The notes under the pieces: model-generated
Told to the model about the DNA's origin: nothing
Seen by the model: only the letters and a program-made list of their open reading frames with translations
Database searches by the model: none
Assembly (NCBI RefSeq): GCF_000177535.2
Contig: NC_015673.1
Location: 992,001-1,056,000, forward strand
DNA length: 64,000 bases
Source: Corynebacterium resistens DSM 45100
Lineage (GTDB): Bacteria > Actinomycetota > Actinomycetes > Mycobacteriales > Mycobacteriaceae
Direction: 5' to 3'
Shown: positions 40,136 through 49,924 of the stretch, piece after piece
How positions within the stretch are numbered: position 1 is the first letter of the stretch
Layout: every line of letters begins with the position of its first letter
Translations under genes and position numbers: made by a program

Positions 40136-40153
40136 AATTTTGCTAGCAAATTT
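40136..40153. promoter_or_regulatory. near-perfect 18-bp palindrome before trpC
   Basis: AATTTTGCTAGCAAATTT reads the same on both strands at 16 of 18 positions, with GCTAGC at the centre. It lies 15 bp before the trpC start, in a locally AT-rich 67-bp gap, the widest gap in the trp part of the cluster. It could be a regulator site or part of an internal promoter. Confidence 0.45.
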
Positions 40154-40168
40154 AGCAAGGATGGGGTA

Positions 40169-40981
40169 GTGCACATGCCGACGGTATTGGATCAGATCAT
40201 TGCGGGCGTGTTGGAAGATCAAGCCGCCCGCGAGGCTAAGGTTCCCTATGCCGAGATCAAGGCCAAGTCTCTGGATGCACCTGCTCCCATTGATGCTTTC
40301 GCAGCATTATCGGGCCACAGCGTGAAGGTCATCGCGGAGGTCAAGCGGGCGAGCCCTTCAAAGGGACACCTCGCGGATATCTCGGAGCCCGAAGTTCTGG
40401 CCAAGGCATATGCAGATAATGGCGCTACCGTCATTTCCTGTCTCACGGAAGAACGCCGTTTCAAGGGGTCACTTTCTGATTTCGACGCCGTGCGGCGCGC
40501 GGTCGATATCCCCCTTTTGCGCAAGGACTTCATCGTCAACCCGTATCAGATTCACGAGGCTCGTGCGCATGGTGCCGACATGGTGTTGCTCATTGTGGCG
40601 GCCTTGGAGCAGGACCGGTTGACGGCGCTTTTGGATCGCACGGAGTCCCTCGGTATGACGGCGCTGGTGGAGGTCCATACGGAAGAAGAAGCTGAGCGCG
40701 CGGTAGCTGCGGGGGCAAAGGTTATTGGCGTGAATGCCCGTAACCTTAAGACTCTTGAAGTCGACATGGATGTGTTTGGCCGTATCGCGCCAGCTCTACC
40801 GTCGTCGGTGATCAAAGTCGCGGAATCCGGCGTCAAAGATAAGCACGACCTGCTGGCGTACGCCGGGGCAGGCGCAGACGCGGTGCTGGTAGGCGAGGGG
40901 CTGGTAACCGCCGGGATCCCTGGTCAAGCCTGTAAGAAGCTGGTTGTGGCTGGTCAGCACCCCTCGTGCCCGCAGCCCTAG
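40169..40981 (+). CDS. trpC: indole-3-glycerol-phosphate synthase
   Basis: TrpC converts carboxyphenylamino-deoxyribulose phosphate to indole-3-glycerol phosphate. The protein of about 270 residues has [13 protein letters not shown] (catalytic Glu-Lys region) near residue 56, [59 protein letters not shown] and VAESGV. It is a single-domain enzyme with no TrpF part. GTG 40169 has AAGGA about 8 nt upstream and gives an N-terminus aligned with mycobacterial TrpC; ATG 40175 is an alternative. Confidence 0.95.
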   Translation: MHMPTVLDQIIAGVLEDQAAREAKVPYAEIKAKSLDAPAPIDAFAALSGHSVKVIAEVKRASPSKGHLADISEPEVLAKAYADNGATVISCLTEERRFKGSLSDFDAVRRAVDIPLLRKDFIVNPYQIHEARAHGADMVLLIVAALEQDRLTALLDRTESLGMTALVEVHTEEEAERAVAAGAKVIGVNARNLKTLEVDMDVFGRIAPALPSSVIKVAESGVKDKHDLLAYAGAGADAVLVGEGLVTAGIPGQACKKLVVAGQHPSCPQP

Positions 40982-41005
40982 GTGTGCCAAGTAGCATAGT
41001 TATTT

Positions 41006-42250
41006 GTGAGTGACAAAACCCCATTGCCAACAGCGGGCGAAGTTTTAGCGACGCCCACCCATCATGAACCCGACGAGCGTGGTCACTGGGGTGACTTCGG
41101 TGGTCGGTACGTTCCCGAGGCCCTCATGGCCGTTATCGATGAGATCACTGATGCATGGTCCAAGGCGAAGGCTGATCAGGCTTATTTGAATGAGCTTGAC
41201 GAGCTGCATCGCACTTATACCGGCCGACCTTCGCCTTTGTATTTCGCACAGCGTTTTTCGGAGGCTGTAGGGGCCAACGTCTGGTTGAAGCGCGAAGATC
41301 TGAACCACACTGGTTCACACAAAATCAACAATGTCCTCGGCCAGGTGCTTCTCGCCAAGCGAATGGGGAAGACCCGTGTCATCGCTGAGACCGGTGCGGG
41401 TCAACACGGAGTGGCTACCGCCACCGCGTGTGCCTTGATGGGCATCGAATGCCGCATTTACATGGGCGAAGTAGATGCTAACCGGCAGGCCTTGAACATT
41501 GCCCGCATGCGTTTGTTGGGTGCGCAGGTGGAAGTAGTCACTATTGGTTCTCGCACGCTGAAGGACGCGATTAACGAAGCCATGCGCTTCTGGGTAGCCC
41601 ACGCCGAGGACACGTATTACTGCTTCGGTACCGCTGCTGGACCTCACCCATTCCCGCAGATGGTGAGGGATTTGCAGCGTGTAATCGGGACCGAGGCGCG
41701 CCAGCAGATTCTCGATGAAACCGGCAAACTTCCCGACGCCGTGGTGGCGTGCGTGGGCGGTGGCTCCAACGCCATCGGGCTGTTCCACCCCTTCATTAAC
41801 GATGAATCTGTGCAGATTTTCGGAGCGGAAGCGGCAGGTGATGGCCTAGAATCCGGGCGCCACGCAGCTCCGATCAACATGGGCCTGCAGGGCGTATTCC
41901 AAGGCGCGTTCTCTGATCTCATGCAAAACGAGGACGGTCAGATCATCGAGTCCCATTCGATTTCCGCTGGTTTGGATTACCCGGGTGTCGGCCCCGAGCA
42001 CTCGCAGTTGCACAGCGAAGGCCGAGCTGAGTACCTCGCGATCACCGATGCGGAGGCGATGGATGCCTTCCAACAGCTGTCGCGTACCGAGGGTATTATC
42101 CCAGCAATTGAATCGGCACACGCTGTAGCCGCCGCGATTAAGGTGGCAGCCCGCCTACCTGGCTCAACGATCATTGTGAACCTTTCGGGCCGTGGCGATA
42201 AGGATGTTGATACCGCTGCGAAGTGGTTTAACGAAGAAGGGGAGAAGTAG
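41006..42250 (+). CDS. trpB: tryptophan synthase beta chain
   Basis: TrpB condenses indole and serine to tryptophan with PLP. The 414-residue protein shows [31 protein letters not shown] (the Lys binds PLP), [13 protein letters not shown] with the catalytic Glu, [12 protein letters not shown] and NLSGRGDKD. These are TrpB1-type features. GTG 41006 opens the frame 24 bp after trpC. It is followed by trpA 2 bp later. Confidence 0.97.
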   Translation: MSDKTPLPTAGEVLATPTHHEPDERGHWGDFGGRYVPEALMAVIDEITDAWSKAKADQAYLNELDELHRTYTGRPSPLYFAQRFSEAVGANVWLKREDLNHTGSHKINNVLGQVLLAKRMGKTRVIAETGAGQHGVATATACALMGIECRIYMGEVDANRQALNIARMRLLGAQVEVVTIGSRTLKDAINEAMRFWVAHAEDTYYCFGTAAGPHPFPQMVRDLQRVIGTEARQQILDETGKLPDAVVACVGGGSNAIGLFHPFINDESVQIFGAEAAGDGLESGRHAAPINMGLQGVFQGAFSDLMQNEDGQIIESHSISAGLDYPGVGPEHSQLHSEGRAEYLAITDAEAMDAFQQLSRTEGIIPAIESAHAVAAAIKVAARLPGSTIIVNLSGRGDKDVDTAAKWFNEEGEK

Positions 42251-42252
42251 TC

Positions 42253-43047
42253 ATGAGTGAGTCCCGTAGCGAATCTCGTTTGGCTCAAGTCTTTCGTCGC
42301 GCCAACGCGGAAGACCGCGCTGCTTTTGTTGCCTACATGACTGCGGGTTTCCCCAATGCGGAAGTGTCGCGCGAGATTTTCAGCGCCCTCGCGCAGCATG
42401 CGGATCTCATTGAGGTCGGCATTCCATTCACGGATCCCATGATGGATGGCCCGACGATTCAGGCTGCTGCCGATGAGGCTCTAGCCAATGGCTTCCGCGT
42501 GGCCCAGACCTTTGATGCGGTTCGTGCTGTCACCGAAGCCGGGGGCCAAGCTGTAATCATGAGCTACTGGAACCCCGTGCTGCAGTACGGGCCAGAGCGT
42601 TTCGCTGCAGAACTCGCTGCAGCCGGCGGTTTGGGCAGCATTATTCCGGACTTGCTGCCGGAGGAGGCTGCTCGGTGGGCGAAGGCATGTGAGGAACATG
42701 ACCTTTCCCCCGTTTACCTTGTGGCGCCATCCACTACTGCTGAGCGCATGGAGATCACTGTGAACGCGGGTAATGGCTTTATCTATGCAGCCTCCCACAT
42801 GGGCGTTACGGGCGCTCAGGAACAAGTTTCCTCCCATGCGCGTGAGCTTGTGGAGCGTACCCGCCAGGCCACCGATCTGCCCGTCGCCGTGGGCTTGGGC
42901 GTACGCGATGGCAAGCAAGCCGCGGCGATCGCTGAGTTCGCCGATGGCGTGATCGTGGGCTCCGCCCTCATCCAAGCGGTGCAGTCTGGAGGGCAGGAAG
43001 AAATGCTTTCGCTCGCCCGCGAGCTGCAGGAGGGCTGCCAGCGCTGA
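42253..43047 (+). CDS. trpA: tryptophan synthase alpha chain
   Basis: TrpA cleaves indole-3-glycerol phosphate and channels indole to TrpB. The 264-residue TIM barrel has [27 protein letters not shown] (catalytic Glu and Asp), [31 protein letters not shown] and [11 protein letters not shown] 42253 lies 2 bp behind trpB. The stop overlaps the lgt start (TGATG). Confidence 0.97.
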   Translation: MSESRSESRLAQVFRRANAEDRAAFVAYMTAGFPNAEVSREIFSALAQHADLIEVGIPFTDPMMDGPTIQAAADEALANGFRVAQTFDAVRAVTEAGGQAVIMSYWNPVLQYGPERFAAELAAAGGLGSIIPDLLPEEAARWAKACEEHDLSPVYLVAPSTTAERMEITVNAGNGFIYAASHMGVTGAQEQVSSHARELVERTRQATDLPVAVGLGVRDGKQAAAIAEFADGVIVGSALIQAVQSGGQEEMLSLARELQEGCQR

Positions 43048-43880
43048 TGCTCACCACCTACCTCGCCAATATTCCTTCTCCACCGCAGGGCGTATGGCAT
43101 CTCGGTCCCATCCCCATCCGTGCTTACGCCCTGTGCATCCTCACTGGCGTGGTTGTGGCCTATTTCTGGACGCGCAAACGATATGCCGATCGCGGTGGCG
43201 ATCCCGAGCTGGCCGTGGATGCACTCCTGGTCGCTATCCCCGCCGGAATCATTGGTGCACGCCTGTATCACGTGATTACCGATCACGATAAGTATTTCGG
43301 CCCGGGACGAGACCCCATAGACGCCTTCAAAATCACCAACGGTGGCCTCGGCATCTGGGGAGGCATCGTCCTAGGCAGTCTCGCGGTCTGGTTGCTTTTC
43401 AGAGCCAAGAAGGTGCCACTTTCTCCTTTTGCCGACGCCGCCGCGCCCACCATCGCACTAGCCCAAGCGATCGGCCGTCTGGGCAACTGGTTTAACCAGG
43501 AATTATACGGTGGCCCGTCCACTGCACCTTGGGCGTTGGAAATCTACGAACGCGTTGACGGACGTTCCACGGGGCAGGTTCTGGAGGTCGTACAGCCGAC
43601 TTTCCTTTACGAGCTACTGTGGAACCTCTTGGTAGTCGCATTGCTCCTCTTTGTCGACAGGCGCTGGCGCATGGACCGGGGGCGGTTGTTCATGCTGTAT
43701 GTGGCTGGATACACCTTTGGCCGATTCTTTATCGAGAACATGCGCACGGATCCCGCCACCACGGTATTCGGCGATATCCGCATTAACGTGCTTGTCTCCG
43801 CACTGGTGTTCCTCGGGGCGATTGGTTTGTTTATCGTGACCACGTTGCGTGCCCGCCAATTGAACTCCCGCCCCCAGTAG
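43047..43880 (+). CDS. lgt: prolipoprotein diacylglyceryl transferase
   Basis: Lgt attaches diacylglycerol from phosphatidylglycerol to the lipobox Cys, the first step of lipoprotein maturation. The 277-residue membrane protein has about seven helices and the Lgt signature [15 protein letters not shown] near residue 145. [27 protein letters not shown] and [11 protein letters not shown] are also present. It is coupled to trpA by TGATG. At least four lipoproteins encoded in this window (7405, 7908, 27600, 51773) are its expected clients. Confidence 0.95.
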   Translation: MLTTYLANIPSPPQGVWHLGPIPIRAYALCILTGVVVAYFWTRKRYADRGGDPELAVDALLVAIPAGIIGARLYHVITDHDKYFGPGRDPIDAFKITNGGLGIWGGIVLGSLAVWLLFRAKKVPLSPFADAAAPTIALAQAIGRLGNWFNQELYGGPSTAPWALEIYERVDGRSTGQVLEVVQPTFLYELLWNLLVVALLLFVDRRWRMDRGRLFMLYVAGYTFGRFFIENMRTDPATTVFGDIRINVLVSALVFLGAIGLFIVTTLRARQLNSRPQ

Positions 43881-43901
43881 CGGGACCAGGTTGGCCGGGT
43901 C

Positions 43902-43907
43902 TATTCT
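43902..43907 (+). promoter_or_regulatory. -10 box of pyk
   Basis: TATTCT lies 7 nt before GTG 43915 without a ribosome site between, in the 34-bp gap after lgt. This suggests that pyk has its own leaderless promoter in addition to read-through. No clear -35 is visible. Confidence 0.4.
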
Positions 43908-43914
43908 CGAGAGC

Positions 43915-45333
43915 GTGGATAGAAGAACAAAGATCGTATGTACCCTTGGCCCCGCGGTTGCCTCGAAGGAAAACATCCGCGGACTCGTAGAAGCGGGCAT
44001 GAACGTCGCCCGCCTGAACTTTTCCCACGGCGAGCACGCTGACCACGAGCAGAACTACCGGTGGGTGCGCGAGGCTACCGACGAAACCGGTAAGGCCGTC
44101 GGTATTCTTGCCGATCTTCAGGGCCCTAAGATCCGCCTCGGTCGTTTTGCCGAAGGTGCGACCATGTGGGCGACGGGGGAGACCGTCCGCATTACCGTCG
44201 ACGATATCCAGGGCACCCACGACCGCGTGTCCACCACCTACAAGGGCCTGGCGCACGATGCCCGCCCCGGTGACCGCCTGCTGGTCGACGACGGCAAGGT
44301 CGCGCTGGTCTGTAAGGAAGTCGACGGCAACGATGTCGTGTGCGAGGTCACCGAAGGTGGTCCCGTCTCCAACAACAAGGGCGTTTCCCTGCCCGGTATG
44401 AATATCTCCACGCCGGCGCTCAGCGAGAAGGACCGCGAGGACCTGCGCTTCGCCCTGAAGCTGGGCGTGGACTTCATCGCGTTGTCCTTCGTGCGTTCCC
44501 CATCTGATGTGGAGCTTGTCCGCGAGATCATGGATGAGGTCGGTCGTCGCGTGCCGGTCATCGCGAAGCTGGAAAAGCCCGAGGCTGTTGATTCTCTTGA
44601 GCCGATTATCTTGGCTTTCGACGCCGTCATGGTCGCCCGCGGTGACCTCGGCGTTGAAGTTCCCCTCGAGGAAGTTCCCCTAGTGCAAAAGCGCGCGATC
44701 CAGATCGCCCGCGAGAATGCGAAGCCGGTGATCGTGGCCACACAGATGCTGGATTCCATGATCGAGAACTCCCGCCCCACCCGCGCGGAGGCCTCCGATG
44801 TGGCCAACGCTGTGCTCGACGGCGCGGATGCCGTGATGTTGTCTGGTGAAACCTCCGTTGGTAAGCACCCCATCACCACCGTGGAGACCATGGCGCGCAT
44901 CGTTGCGGCCGCCGAGATCGACGGCGATGTCCCGCCACTCACGCACCGTCCCCGTACCCGTCGTGGCGTGATTTCATACGCCGCTAAGGATATCGGCGAG
45001 CGGCTCAATGCCCGCGCCCTCGTGGCTTTCACTTCCTCCGGTGATACTGCCAAGCGCGTGGCGCGTCTGCGTTCCCGTCTGCCTCTGCTGGTATTCACCC
45101 CTTTCCAAGCGGTGCGCTCCCAGCTGGCATTGACGTGGGGTGTGGAGACGTTCCTCACCGACGACGTCACCACAACCGATGAGATGATGGCCGCCGTGGA
45201 TACTGCTTTGCTGGGCATGGAGGAGTATAAGCATGACGACATGATGGTCGTTGTCGCCGGTTCGCCTCCAGGAATCTCCGGCAACACCAACATGATTCAG
45301 GTGCACCTGCTTGGCCAGGAGCACAAGCGCTAG
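43915..45333 (+). CDS. pyk: pyruvate kinase
   Basis: Pyruvate kinase makes ATP and pyruvate from phosphoenolpyruvate in the last step of glycolysis. The 472-residue protein begins DRRTKIVCTLGPAV, then MNVARLNFSHG. VIAKLEKPEAVD carries the catalytic Lys and VMVARGDLGVEVP is the metal-binding signature. A C-terminal regulatory domain follows (ISYAAKDIGERL to the end). GTG 43915 is chosen because it matches the family N-terminus (DRRTKIV) and follows the -10 box; eight codons upstream in frame are non-family. Codon use is strongly biased to C-ending codons, as expected for a highly expressed gene. Confidence 0.96.
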   Translation: MDRRTKIVCTLGPAVASKENIRGLVEAGMNVARLNFSHGEHADHEQNYRWVREATDETGKAVGILADLQGPKIRLGRFAEGATMWATGETVRITVDDIQGTHDRVSTTYKGLAHDARPGDRLLVDDGKVALVCKEVDGNDVVCEVTEGGPVSNNKGVSLPGMNISTPALSEKDREDLRFALKLGVDFIALSFVRSPSDVELVREIMDEVGRRVPVIAKLEKPEAVDSLEPIILAFDAVMVARGDLGVEVPLEEVPLVQKRAIQIARENAKPVIVATQMLDSMIENSRPTRAEASDVANAVLDGADAVMLSGETSVGKHPITTVETMARIVAAAEIDGDVPPLTHRPRTRRGVISYAAKDIGERLNARALVAFTSSGDTAKRVARLRSRLPLLVFTPFQAVRSQLALTWGVETFLTDDVTTTDEMMAAVDTALLGMEEYKHDDMMVVVAGSPPGISGNTNMIQVHLLGQEHKR

Positions 45334-45345
45334 AGCTGAAGCAGC

Positions 45346-45364
45346 TGGGTAAGTTACTTACCCA
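45346..45364. terminator. palindrome between pyk and the convergent M20 gene
   Basis: TGGGTAAGTTACTTACCCA is a perfect palindrome apart from the central base. It begins 13 bp after the pyk stop and spans the last codons and stop of the convergent amidohydrolase gene. It can form a hairpin of up to 8 bp in either transcript. No T-run follows, so its role as a terminator is unsure. Confidence 0.4.
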
Positions 45365-46586
45365 AGTAAGCCGCCACCGCCGTGATACCGGCTTTTGTGG
45401 CGGCTTCAAGCGTTCCAGGGGCCGGAGCGAAGTGCGGGCTGTGGTTTCCGGGCACGTTGCCACTGTTCCAGGTCTTTTCATCTGTGACGCCAACAGTCCA
45501 GAACAGGTATGGAACACCGAAGTGGCGGGGGATTTCGGAGAAGTCTTCCGAGGCTGTCCACCGTTGCGCGGAAACTGATTTCGCGCCGAATGTGGCGTCG
45601 AAATGGGGGCGAACCGCGTTGAATACTTCTTCGTCATTGTCGGTGAGCTCACCGTGCGCAGAGTATTCAATGATCGGGTCGCGGGTGCAGCCTGAGGCAT
45701 AGCATTCGCCACGCACCACGCGTTCGATGGCGGCGTAGGTTTTATCGCGCACGTCTGTGTTGTAGAAGCGGCAATTCAGCACTAGTTTCGCGGAATCCGG
45801 GATGGTGTTGTTCGTGTGCCCGGAGCTGAGCATGCCTACCGTGATGACCGCGAAATCTTCGGGTGAGACTTCGCGACCGACGATGCCCTGCAAACGCACC
45901 ACGATCATTGCGGCAAGGAACGTGGGGTCCAGTGACTCGTGAGGCTGCGAACCGTGGGCGGACTTGCCGAATAGGGTGATGGTGATGGTGTCGCAAGCCG
46001 CAAGTACAGGGCCGGGTGCAGACATCACCGTGCCGACGGGGCCGGGCACGATGTGTTGGCCGAGGCAAACATCCGGGGTGGGGATCTTTTCGGCAAGCCC
46101 ATCTTCAACCATCATGCCGGCGCCACGGGTGACCTCTTCCGCGGGCTGAAACAGCGCGATGAAGGTGCCTTCCCAGGCATCTCTGCGTTGGTCCATCACT
46201 GCGCACACACCCAGCAGGGCGGCAGTGTGCATGTCATGGCCGCAGGCGTGCATTACACCTTCGTTGACCGACGCATAATCCAGTCCCGTGTCCTCCGTTA
46301 CCGGGAGGGCGTCAAAGTCGGCGCGCATCAGTACTGTCTTGCTTGGGTTCTGCTTGCTGCCGTCCCCGTCACCGCTGCTGTCCCCGTTACGGAACACCGC
46401 CACGATTCCGTGGCCACCGATTCCCGTGGTGATTTCGCAGTCGAACTTTTCTAGCTTTTCCACGATGTATGCCGCGGTCTTTTCTTCCTGCAGCGAAAGT
46501 TCAGGGTGCTGGTGCAACCACTCGTAGCAACCTTGCTGCCAGGACAAGTCCACACCGTGTTGGGTGGCTAGCTCAGTCGGCTTCAA
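45354..46586 (-). CDS. M20-family amidohydrolase (N-acyl-amino-acid type)
   Basis: This probable zinc-dependent hydrolase releases amino acids from N-acyl or peptide substrates. The 410-residue protein has HQHPELSLQEEKTA near residue 29, HACGHDMHTAALLG (metal-binding His and Asp), LFQPAEEVTRGAG (catalytic Glu pair), HGSQPHESLDP in the dimerisation domain and ASEDFSEI near the end. These are the marks of the M20D family (amidohydrolase, hippurate hydrolase, IAA-amino acid hydrolase). The start is TTG 46586, supported by GAGGAG at 7-8 nt; no ATG is available. A triple repeat lies just upstream. Confidence 0.88.
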   Translation of the reverse strand: MKPTELATQHGVDLSWQQGCYEWLHQHPELSLQEEKTAAYIVEKLEKFDCEITTGIGGHGIVAVFRNGDSSGDGDGSKQNPSKTVLMRADFDALPVTEDTGLDYASVNEGVMHACGHDMHTAALLGVCAVMDQRRDAWEGTFIALFQPAEEVTRGAGMMVEDGLAEKIPTPDVCLGQHIVPGPVGTVMSAPGPVLAACDTITITLFGKSAHGSQPHESLDPTFLAAMIVVRLQGIVGREVSPEDFAVITVGMLSSGHTNNTIPDSAKLVLNCRFYNTDVRDKTYAAIERVVRGECYASGCTRDPIIEYSAHGELTDNDEEVFNAVRPHFDATFGAKSVSAQRWTASEDFSEIPRHFGVPYLFWTVGVTDEKTWNSGNVPGNHSPHFAPAPGTLEAATKAGITAVAAYLGK

Positions 46587-46602
46587 TTGTGCTCCTCTAC
46601 TA

Positions 46603-46661
46603 TGCTGCGGTGCTGATACTGTGCCGCGGTGCTGATACTGTGCTGCGGTGCTGATTTACTG
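46603..46661. repeat. three tandem copies of a 19-bp unit
   Basis: TGCTGCGGTGCTGATACTG occurs at 46603-46621, with one change at 46622-46640 (TGCCGCGGTGCTGATACTG), and with two inserted bases in the third copy (46641-46661). The array lies between the start of the M20 amidohydrolase gene (46586) and the stop of the DUF4921 gene (46673), on the likely promoter side of the amidohydrolase. Confidence 0.85.
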
Positions 46662-46672
46662 TGTGCGCGACT

Positions 46673-48052
46673 CTACCTAATCGCCGGGTTGTACTTCAGC
46701 GAATTCGGGCGCATCGTGCATTCTTCGCCCAAGGAGATTCCCGGTGCGAGCCGTCCCTCATCTTGGGCCTTCTGCAGTGCCGTGAGCACACGATCCTTGA
46801 GCTGGCCAGGCGTGATGGTGTTGATGTAAATCTTCGTGCCGCCCTCGAATCCGGCCATGGTTGATACGCGCCATTTGATCACGATGCGCCATGGCATCGG
46901 AACGTCTACGTCCAGCGGGCGGTGAAGCCACTCTTCGTTGCAGGCGATGTGTGGTCCGGCAGCGACGTGGCACGCATGGACAAGATCGGAGACGGCATCC
47001 CTTTCGGCGTCGGACATCAACCAAGGCTCAGTGGTACCGGACTTTGAGAAGACCTCCAACGTCGGCCACCGGTGACCGAAGCCGGCAAAGGCGATGGCGT
47101 GCTCGTTTTCGGCGATGATGAGGTTGTGGCGCGCGGCATAGTCCACGGCCCATTCGTTGTACATGTTCGGGTTGCTGCGAACCTGTGCGATCTCGGTTTC
47201 ATTCTGCAGGCCATGTTCATCGATGGCGACGAGCTGCTTGTGCAGGTGGTCAAAGCTCGCGCCGGCGGGGGCGAGCCAGTTTTGGAACGCGGCAACGTAG
47301 CGGACGTAGCGGTTCGCGCGGTAGAGCTGATCCATGCCGTCGACGGTGAAAGCCATGAAGTGGCGGTGAGTCTGCCAATCCAAGCTGCCAGAGCTGGCGA
47401 GCTGATCGGTTGTGGTCGCATCAGGCGTGAAGTGATCGCGGGCGATAATCACGTCGTGGCCACCGGCGAAAAGGCCAATGCCTTGTTCGTTCAGAGTCTG
47501 CATGCGGGTAGCGGGGGAGAAGAGAGCATCGATTGCTTCCTTCGGGCGACCCGAAGCTGCCCATTTGGTACGCAGAATCTTCTCTACATGATCCTGGCCC
47601 GCATCTTCTGCGAGGTATTCGGCCATATGCATCGCTGCGGCGGGACTGGAGCGGTATCCGTAGTTGAGGCTCCAGTAGTCATAGGTGAGGATCTCAAACA
47701 GGTTGGCCACGCGCCGGAACAGCGGAGTGGTGTTTTCCAACTCGCTGGGTTTTAGTCCGCGAAGGATCCGTGGCTTGCCATCTGCGTCGACGATAAGGCG
47801 CGACTTTTCCGGTGGGGTTTCGAGCTTGCGTTTCAATCCGAATGCGGTGGTTGCATCGCGGTCGGCGATGTCGTTGGCTTCCGGACGATGTTCGGCGATG
47901 GGGCGGTTAGCGCGGCCGGGGACAGTCCAGACCTCGGTACCGGAAAAGGGGTTAACCTGTTTGATGGTGCCGTCCGGCAAAGTGGTTAGCGGTGGCACTG
48001 GTGCGGGGCGGGGAGAATGCGAACCAATCACAATTCGATAGTAGCGAACCAT
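46673..48052 (-). CDS. DUF4921-family, GalT-like protein
   Basis: This protein of about 459 residues contains DGTIKQVNPFSGTEVWTVPG near the start and LFEILTYDYWSLNYGYRSS in the middle. GASFDHLHKQLVAIDEHG resembles the HIT/GalT active-site His-x-His block, and a PHIACNEEWLHRPLD region follows. Corynebacteria encode such DUF4921 proteins, related in fold to galactose-1-phosphate uridylyltransferase. The true substrate is not known. ATG 48052 is used; GTG 48031 has a TACTAT -10-like box seven bases before it and may be the real leaderless start. It is divergent from the small gene at 48067. Confidence 0.75.
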   Translation of the reverse strand: MVRYYRIVIGSHSPRPAPVPPLTTLPDGTIKQVNPFSGTEVWTVPGRANRPIAEHRPEANDIADRDATTAFGLKRKLETPPEKSRLIVDADGKPRILRGLKPSELENTTPLFRRVANLFEILTYDYWSLNYGYRSSPAAAMHMAEYLAEDAGQDHVEKILRTKWAASGRPKEAIDALFSPATRMQTLNEQGIGLFAGGHDVIIARDHFTPDATTTDQLASSGSLDWQTHRHFMAFTVDGMDQLYRANRYVRYVAAFQNWLAPAGASFDHLHKQLVAIDEHGLQNETEIAQVRSNPNMYNEWAVDYAARHNLIIAENEHAIAFAGFGHRWPTLEVFSKSGTTEPWLMSDAERDAVSDLVHACHVAAGPHIACNEEWLHRPLDVDVPMPWRIVIKWRVSTMAGFEGGTKIYINTITPGQLKDRVLTALQKAQDEGRLAPGISLGEECTMRPNSLKYNPAIR

Positions 48053-48066
48053 GTACAAATGAGGGC

Positions 48067-48471
48067 ATGCCTACCATCGATTTTCGGATCATCTCGTCCG
48101 CCGAGCAGCGCGAGACTATCGCCCAAGACTTCCATGCGCTGGTCAACGCCACGGAAGGTGCAGTCATCGCGGAGATTGCGGTCGTTGATATCACGCCTTC
48201 TCCCACCTCCAACCCCATCGACGCGGAGTTAGCACGTATGTGGGATGAGGATTTTGGTGCTTCTGCTGATCCCAACACTCCCGCCGAGTTCGCCACCATT
48301 CGCGTAAAAGTCACTCACAACGCGCTCGGTTCGCTATCCCATTTGACGATGCATTTTGCGGAGTTGCTCACCATTCGCGACGAAAAGCCACCGGCGGAAC
48401 CCCTCCTGCGCCAGGTCCAAGACGATGCTGGACGGCCCCGTGTCCCGTGGCATGTTGACGTGCGCCCGTAG
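48067..48471 (+). CDS. hypothetical protein
   Basis: This 134-residue soluble acidic protein has helical and beta stretches (IISSAEQRETIAQDFHALVN, VIAEIAVVDITPSPT). It ends with PRVPWHVDVRP. No family is recognised and no signal peptide or membrane segment is present. A TACAAA box lies 7 nt before the ATG, so the gene may be leaderless; in-frame ATG/GTG codons upstream fall inside the divergent DUF4921 gene. It converges on the HNH gene with a 12-bp gap. Confidence 0.55.
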   Translation: MPTIDFRIISSAEQRETIAQDFHALVNATEGAVIAEIAVVDITPSPTSNPIDAELARMWDEDFGASADPNTPAEFATIRVKVTHNALGSLSHLTMHFAELLTIRDEKPPAEPLLRQVQDDAGRPRVPWHVDVRP

Positions 48472-48483
48472 TTGGGCTCGTGA

Positions 48484-49836
48484 TCAGTATGGTGGTGGCC
48501 CCGCGGCTTCCCTCAATGCTTGCAGCCGGGCTGCCTTATTCTGCAACCTCTTTTCGTTGTACTGGTTCACCACGCGGGTGCGTTCCACGGCTCGATGCTT
48601 GAAAGTTGGCCTTCCCAAAGGCCCGTCCGGAGTAGTTACCACCACGTGCCCATCACCATGACTCGTCCAAACCTCAGTGGCATCGTCATGGATGCTTACA
48701 TCCCAACTTCCTGCGGTTTTCAACCGGTGATGCTTGGCACAGAGAAGATGAAGATTCGATACGTCAGTCGGTCCGCCTCTGGCTGGATCATCGTGGTCAT
48801 ACCGTTTCACGTGGTCGAGCTGGCACTTGTGCGCCGGCACCTCGCACCCGGGGAAGCGACAGTGCGCATCCCTCCCCATCACGTTCGCCTTCACCGTGGT
48901 GGTGGGTTGGTAGCTTTCGTTCGACGCCACCCCGGCCCCCGCAAGATGTGTAATACGGGTTAACCAGTGCTTGCTCGCAGCGGTGTTCAGCCAGTGCCCC
49001 TCGCCGAAGATCTGGTCCACGGGCAGACCTCCAGTGTTCTTGAAAAGGTGAAGTACCACGTCCGCGGTAATATTCCCACGGATCAGCTCAACGAGAGCAG
49101 CTCCTTGCGTGATGCCGTGCACCTTCGAGGCGCTACGGATGGCGCGCATGATCTCCACGCTTTCCATCTTTCCCACGCTAAACGTGAACGTGGTGGTGGA
49201 GCTGCTTTGGTCATCAACATGAAATTCGCCAACCCCTTGCTCATAGTCATCGGCGGGATTCGGAGCATCTTTGTCATCTTCAGCTTCGAGAATGGGTCGG
49301 GATAGTGGCTCGAGTTCATCGATGAGAGCTGTCAGCTTCTCATCGATCCATGCAAGGGTGCGCATCGCTTGGTTGCCCACGGAGGGCTGAAGAAGGTTGA
49401 CCGTGGCGGCGTCGATAACCGACCGACGTTCAGGCGAGATGGGCTCCAAATGTTCGCAAATGCGATGCATGAGCTGTAGACAGAAAGCCCCCTCCTTAAA
49501 CATGGTCGCGACCTTTGGAAAGTTTTTCAGAGTCAAACCAATCACAGCGAGCTGATCAGCCCGGTAGTTGGTAATACCCGCCCGCGCATACACACGAGTG
49601 GTGTGATCCGGGATGAAATCGCCCTCATCTGGACAAGCCATCCGGGCTGCAGCAAGATGCAGTTTATTTATTTGAACAAATGTTTGACTAAGTTCATCTT
49701 CCGGATCGAGCACGCGCCACGAAGGGTGCGCGCGCCGTCCCTTGCGGGAATGCTGAGCGCTTGCAGAGTTATCGGTTCTGACTAGGTGTTCGTGCTGATC
49801 ATCTTGATTTTCTGGGTGCTGTTCGCTGAACAACAT
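48484..49836 (-). CDS. DUF222/HNH endonuclease-like protein (13E12 type)
   Basis: The 450-residue protein has a helical DUF222-type region (about 45-330) and a C-terminal HNH nuclease domain near residue 340: AHCRFPGCEVPAHKCQLDHV, then GGPTDVSNLHLLCAKHHRLK. It has the two Cys pairs that bind zinc and the catalytic His residues. These proteins are the large 13E12-repeat family of actinobacteria. They are common as scattered single copies and have no established function; mobility or DNA processing is often suspected. A polar, Gln/Asp/Ser-rich N-terminus precedes the domain. The open frame starts at ATG 49836. Confidence 0.85.
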   Translation of the reverse strand: MLFSEQHPENQDDQHEHLVRTDNSASAQHSRKGRRAHPSWRVLDPEDELSQTFVQINKLHLAAARMACPDEGDFIPDHTTRVYARAGITNYRADQLAVIGLTLKNFPKVATMFKEGAFCLQLMHRICEHLEPISPERRSVIDAATVNLLQPSVGNQAMRTLAWIDEKLTALIDELEPLSRPILEAEDDKDAPNPADDYEQGVGEFHVDDQSSSTTTFTFSVGKMESVEIMRAIRSASKVHGITQGAALVELIRGNITADVVLHLFKNTGGLPVDQIFGEGHWLNTAASKHWLTRITHLAGAGVASNESYQPTTTVKANVMGRDAHCRFPGCEVPAHKCQLDHVKRYDHDDPARGGPTDVSNLHLLCAKHHRLKTAGSWDVSIHDDATEVWTSHGDGHVVVTTPDGPLGRPTFKHRAVERTRVVNQYNEKRLQNKAARLQALREAAGPPPY

Positions 49837-49924
49837 CTGATTCCCCTTTGTTTCCCAACCCTCTGAACATGCTTCAATCCTAGAACACCCATTCGATCCA
49901 AGTCAATAGCCCAGGGAAACTTTT

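Noticed and set aside
44238-45293. 351-codon antisense ORF within pyk
   Set aside because: It is Ser/Thr/Arg-rich shadow sequence created by the strong codon bias of pyk; no start signal or motif.
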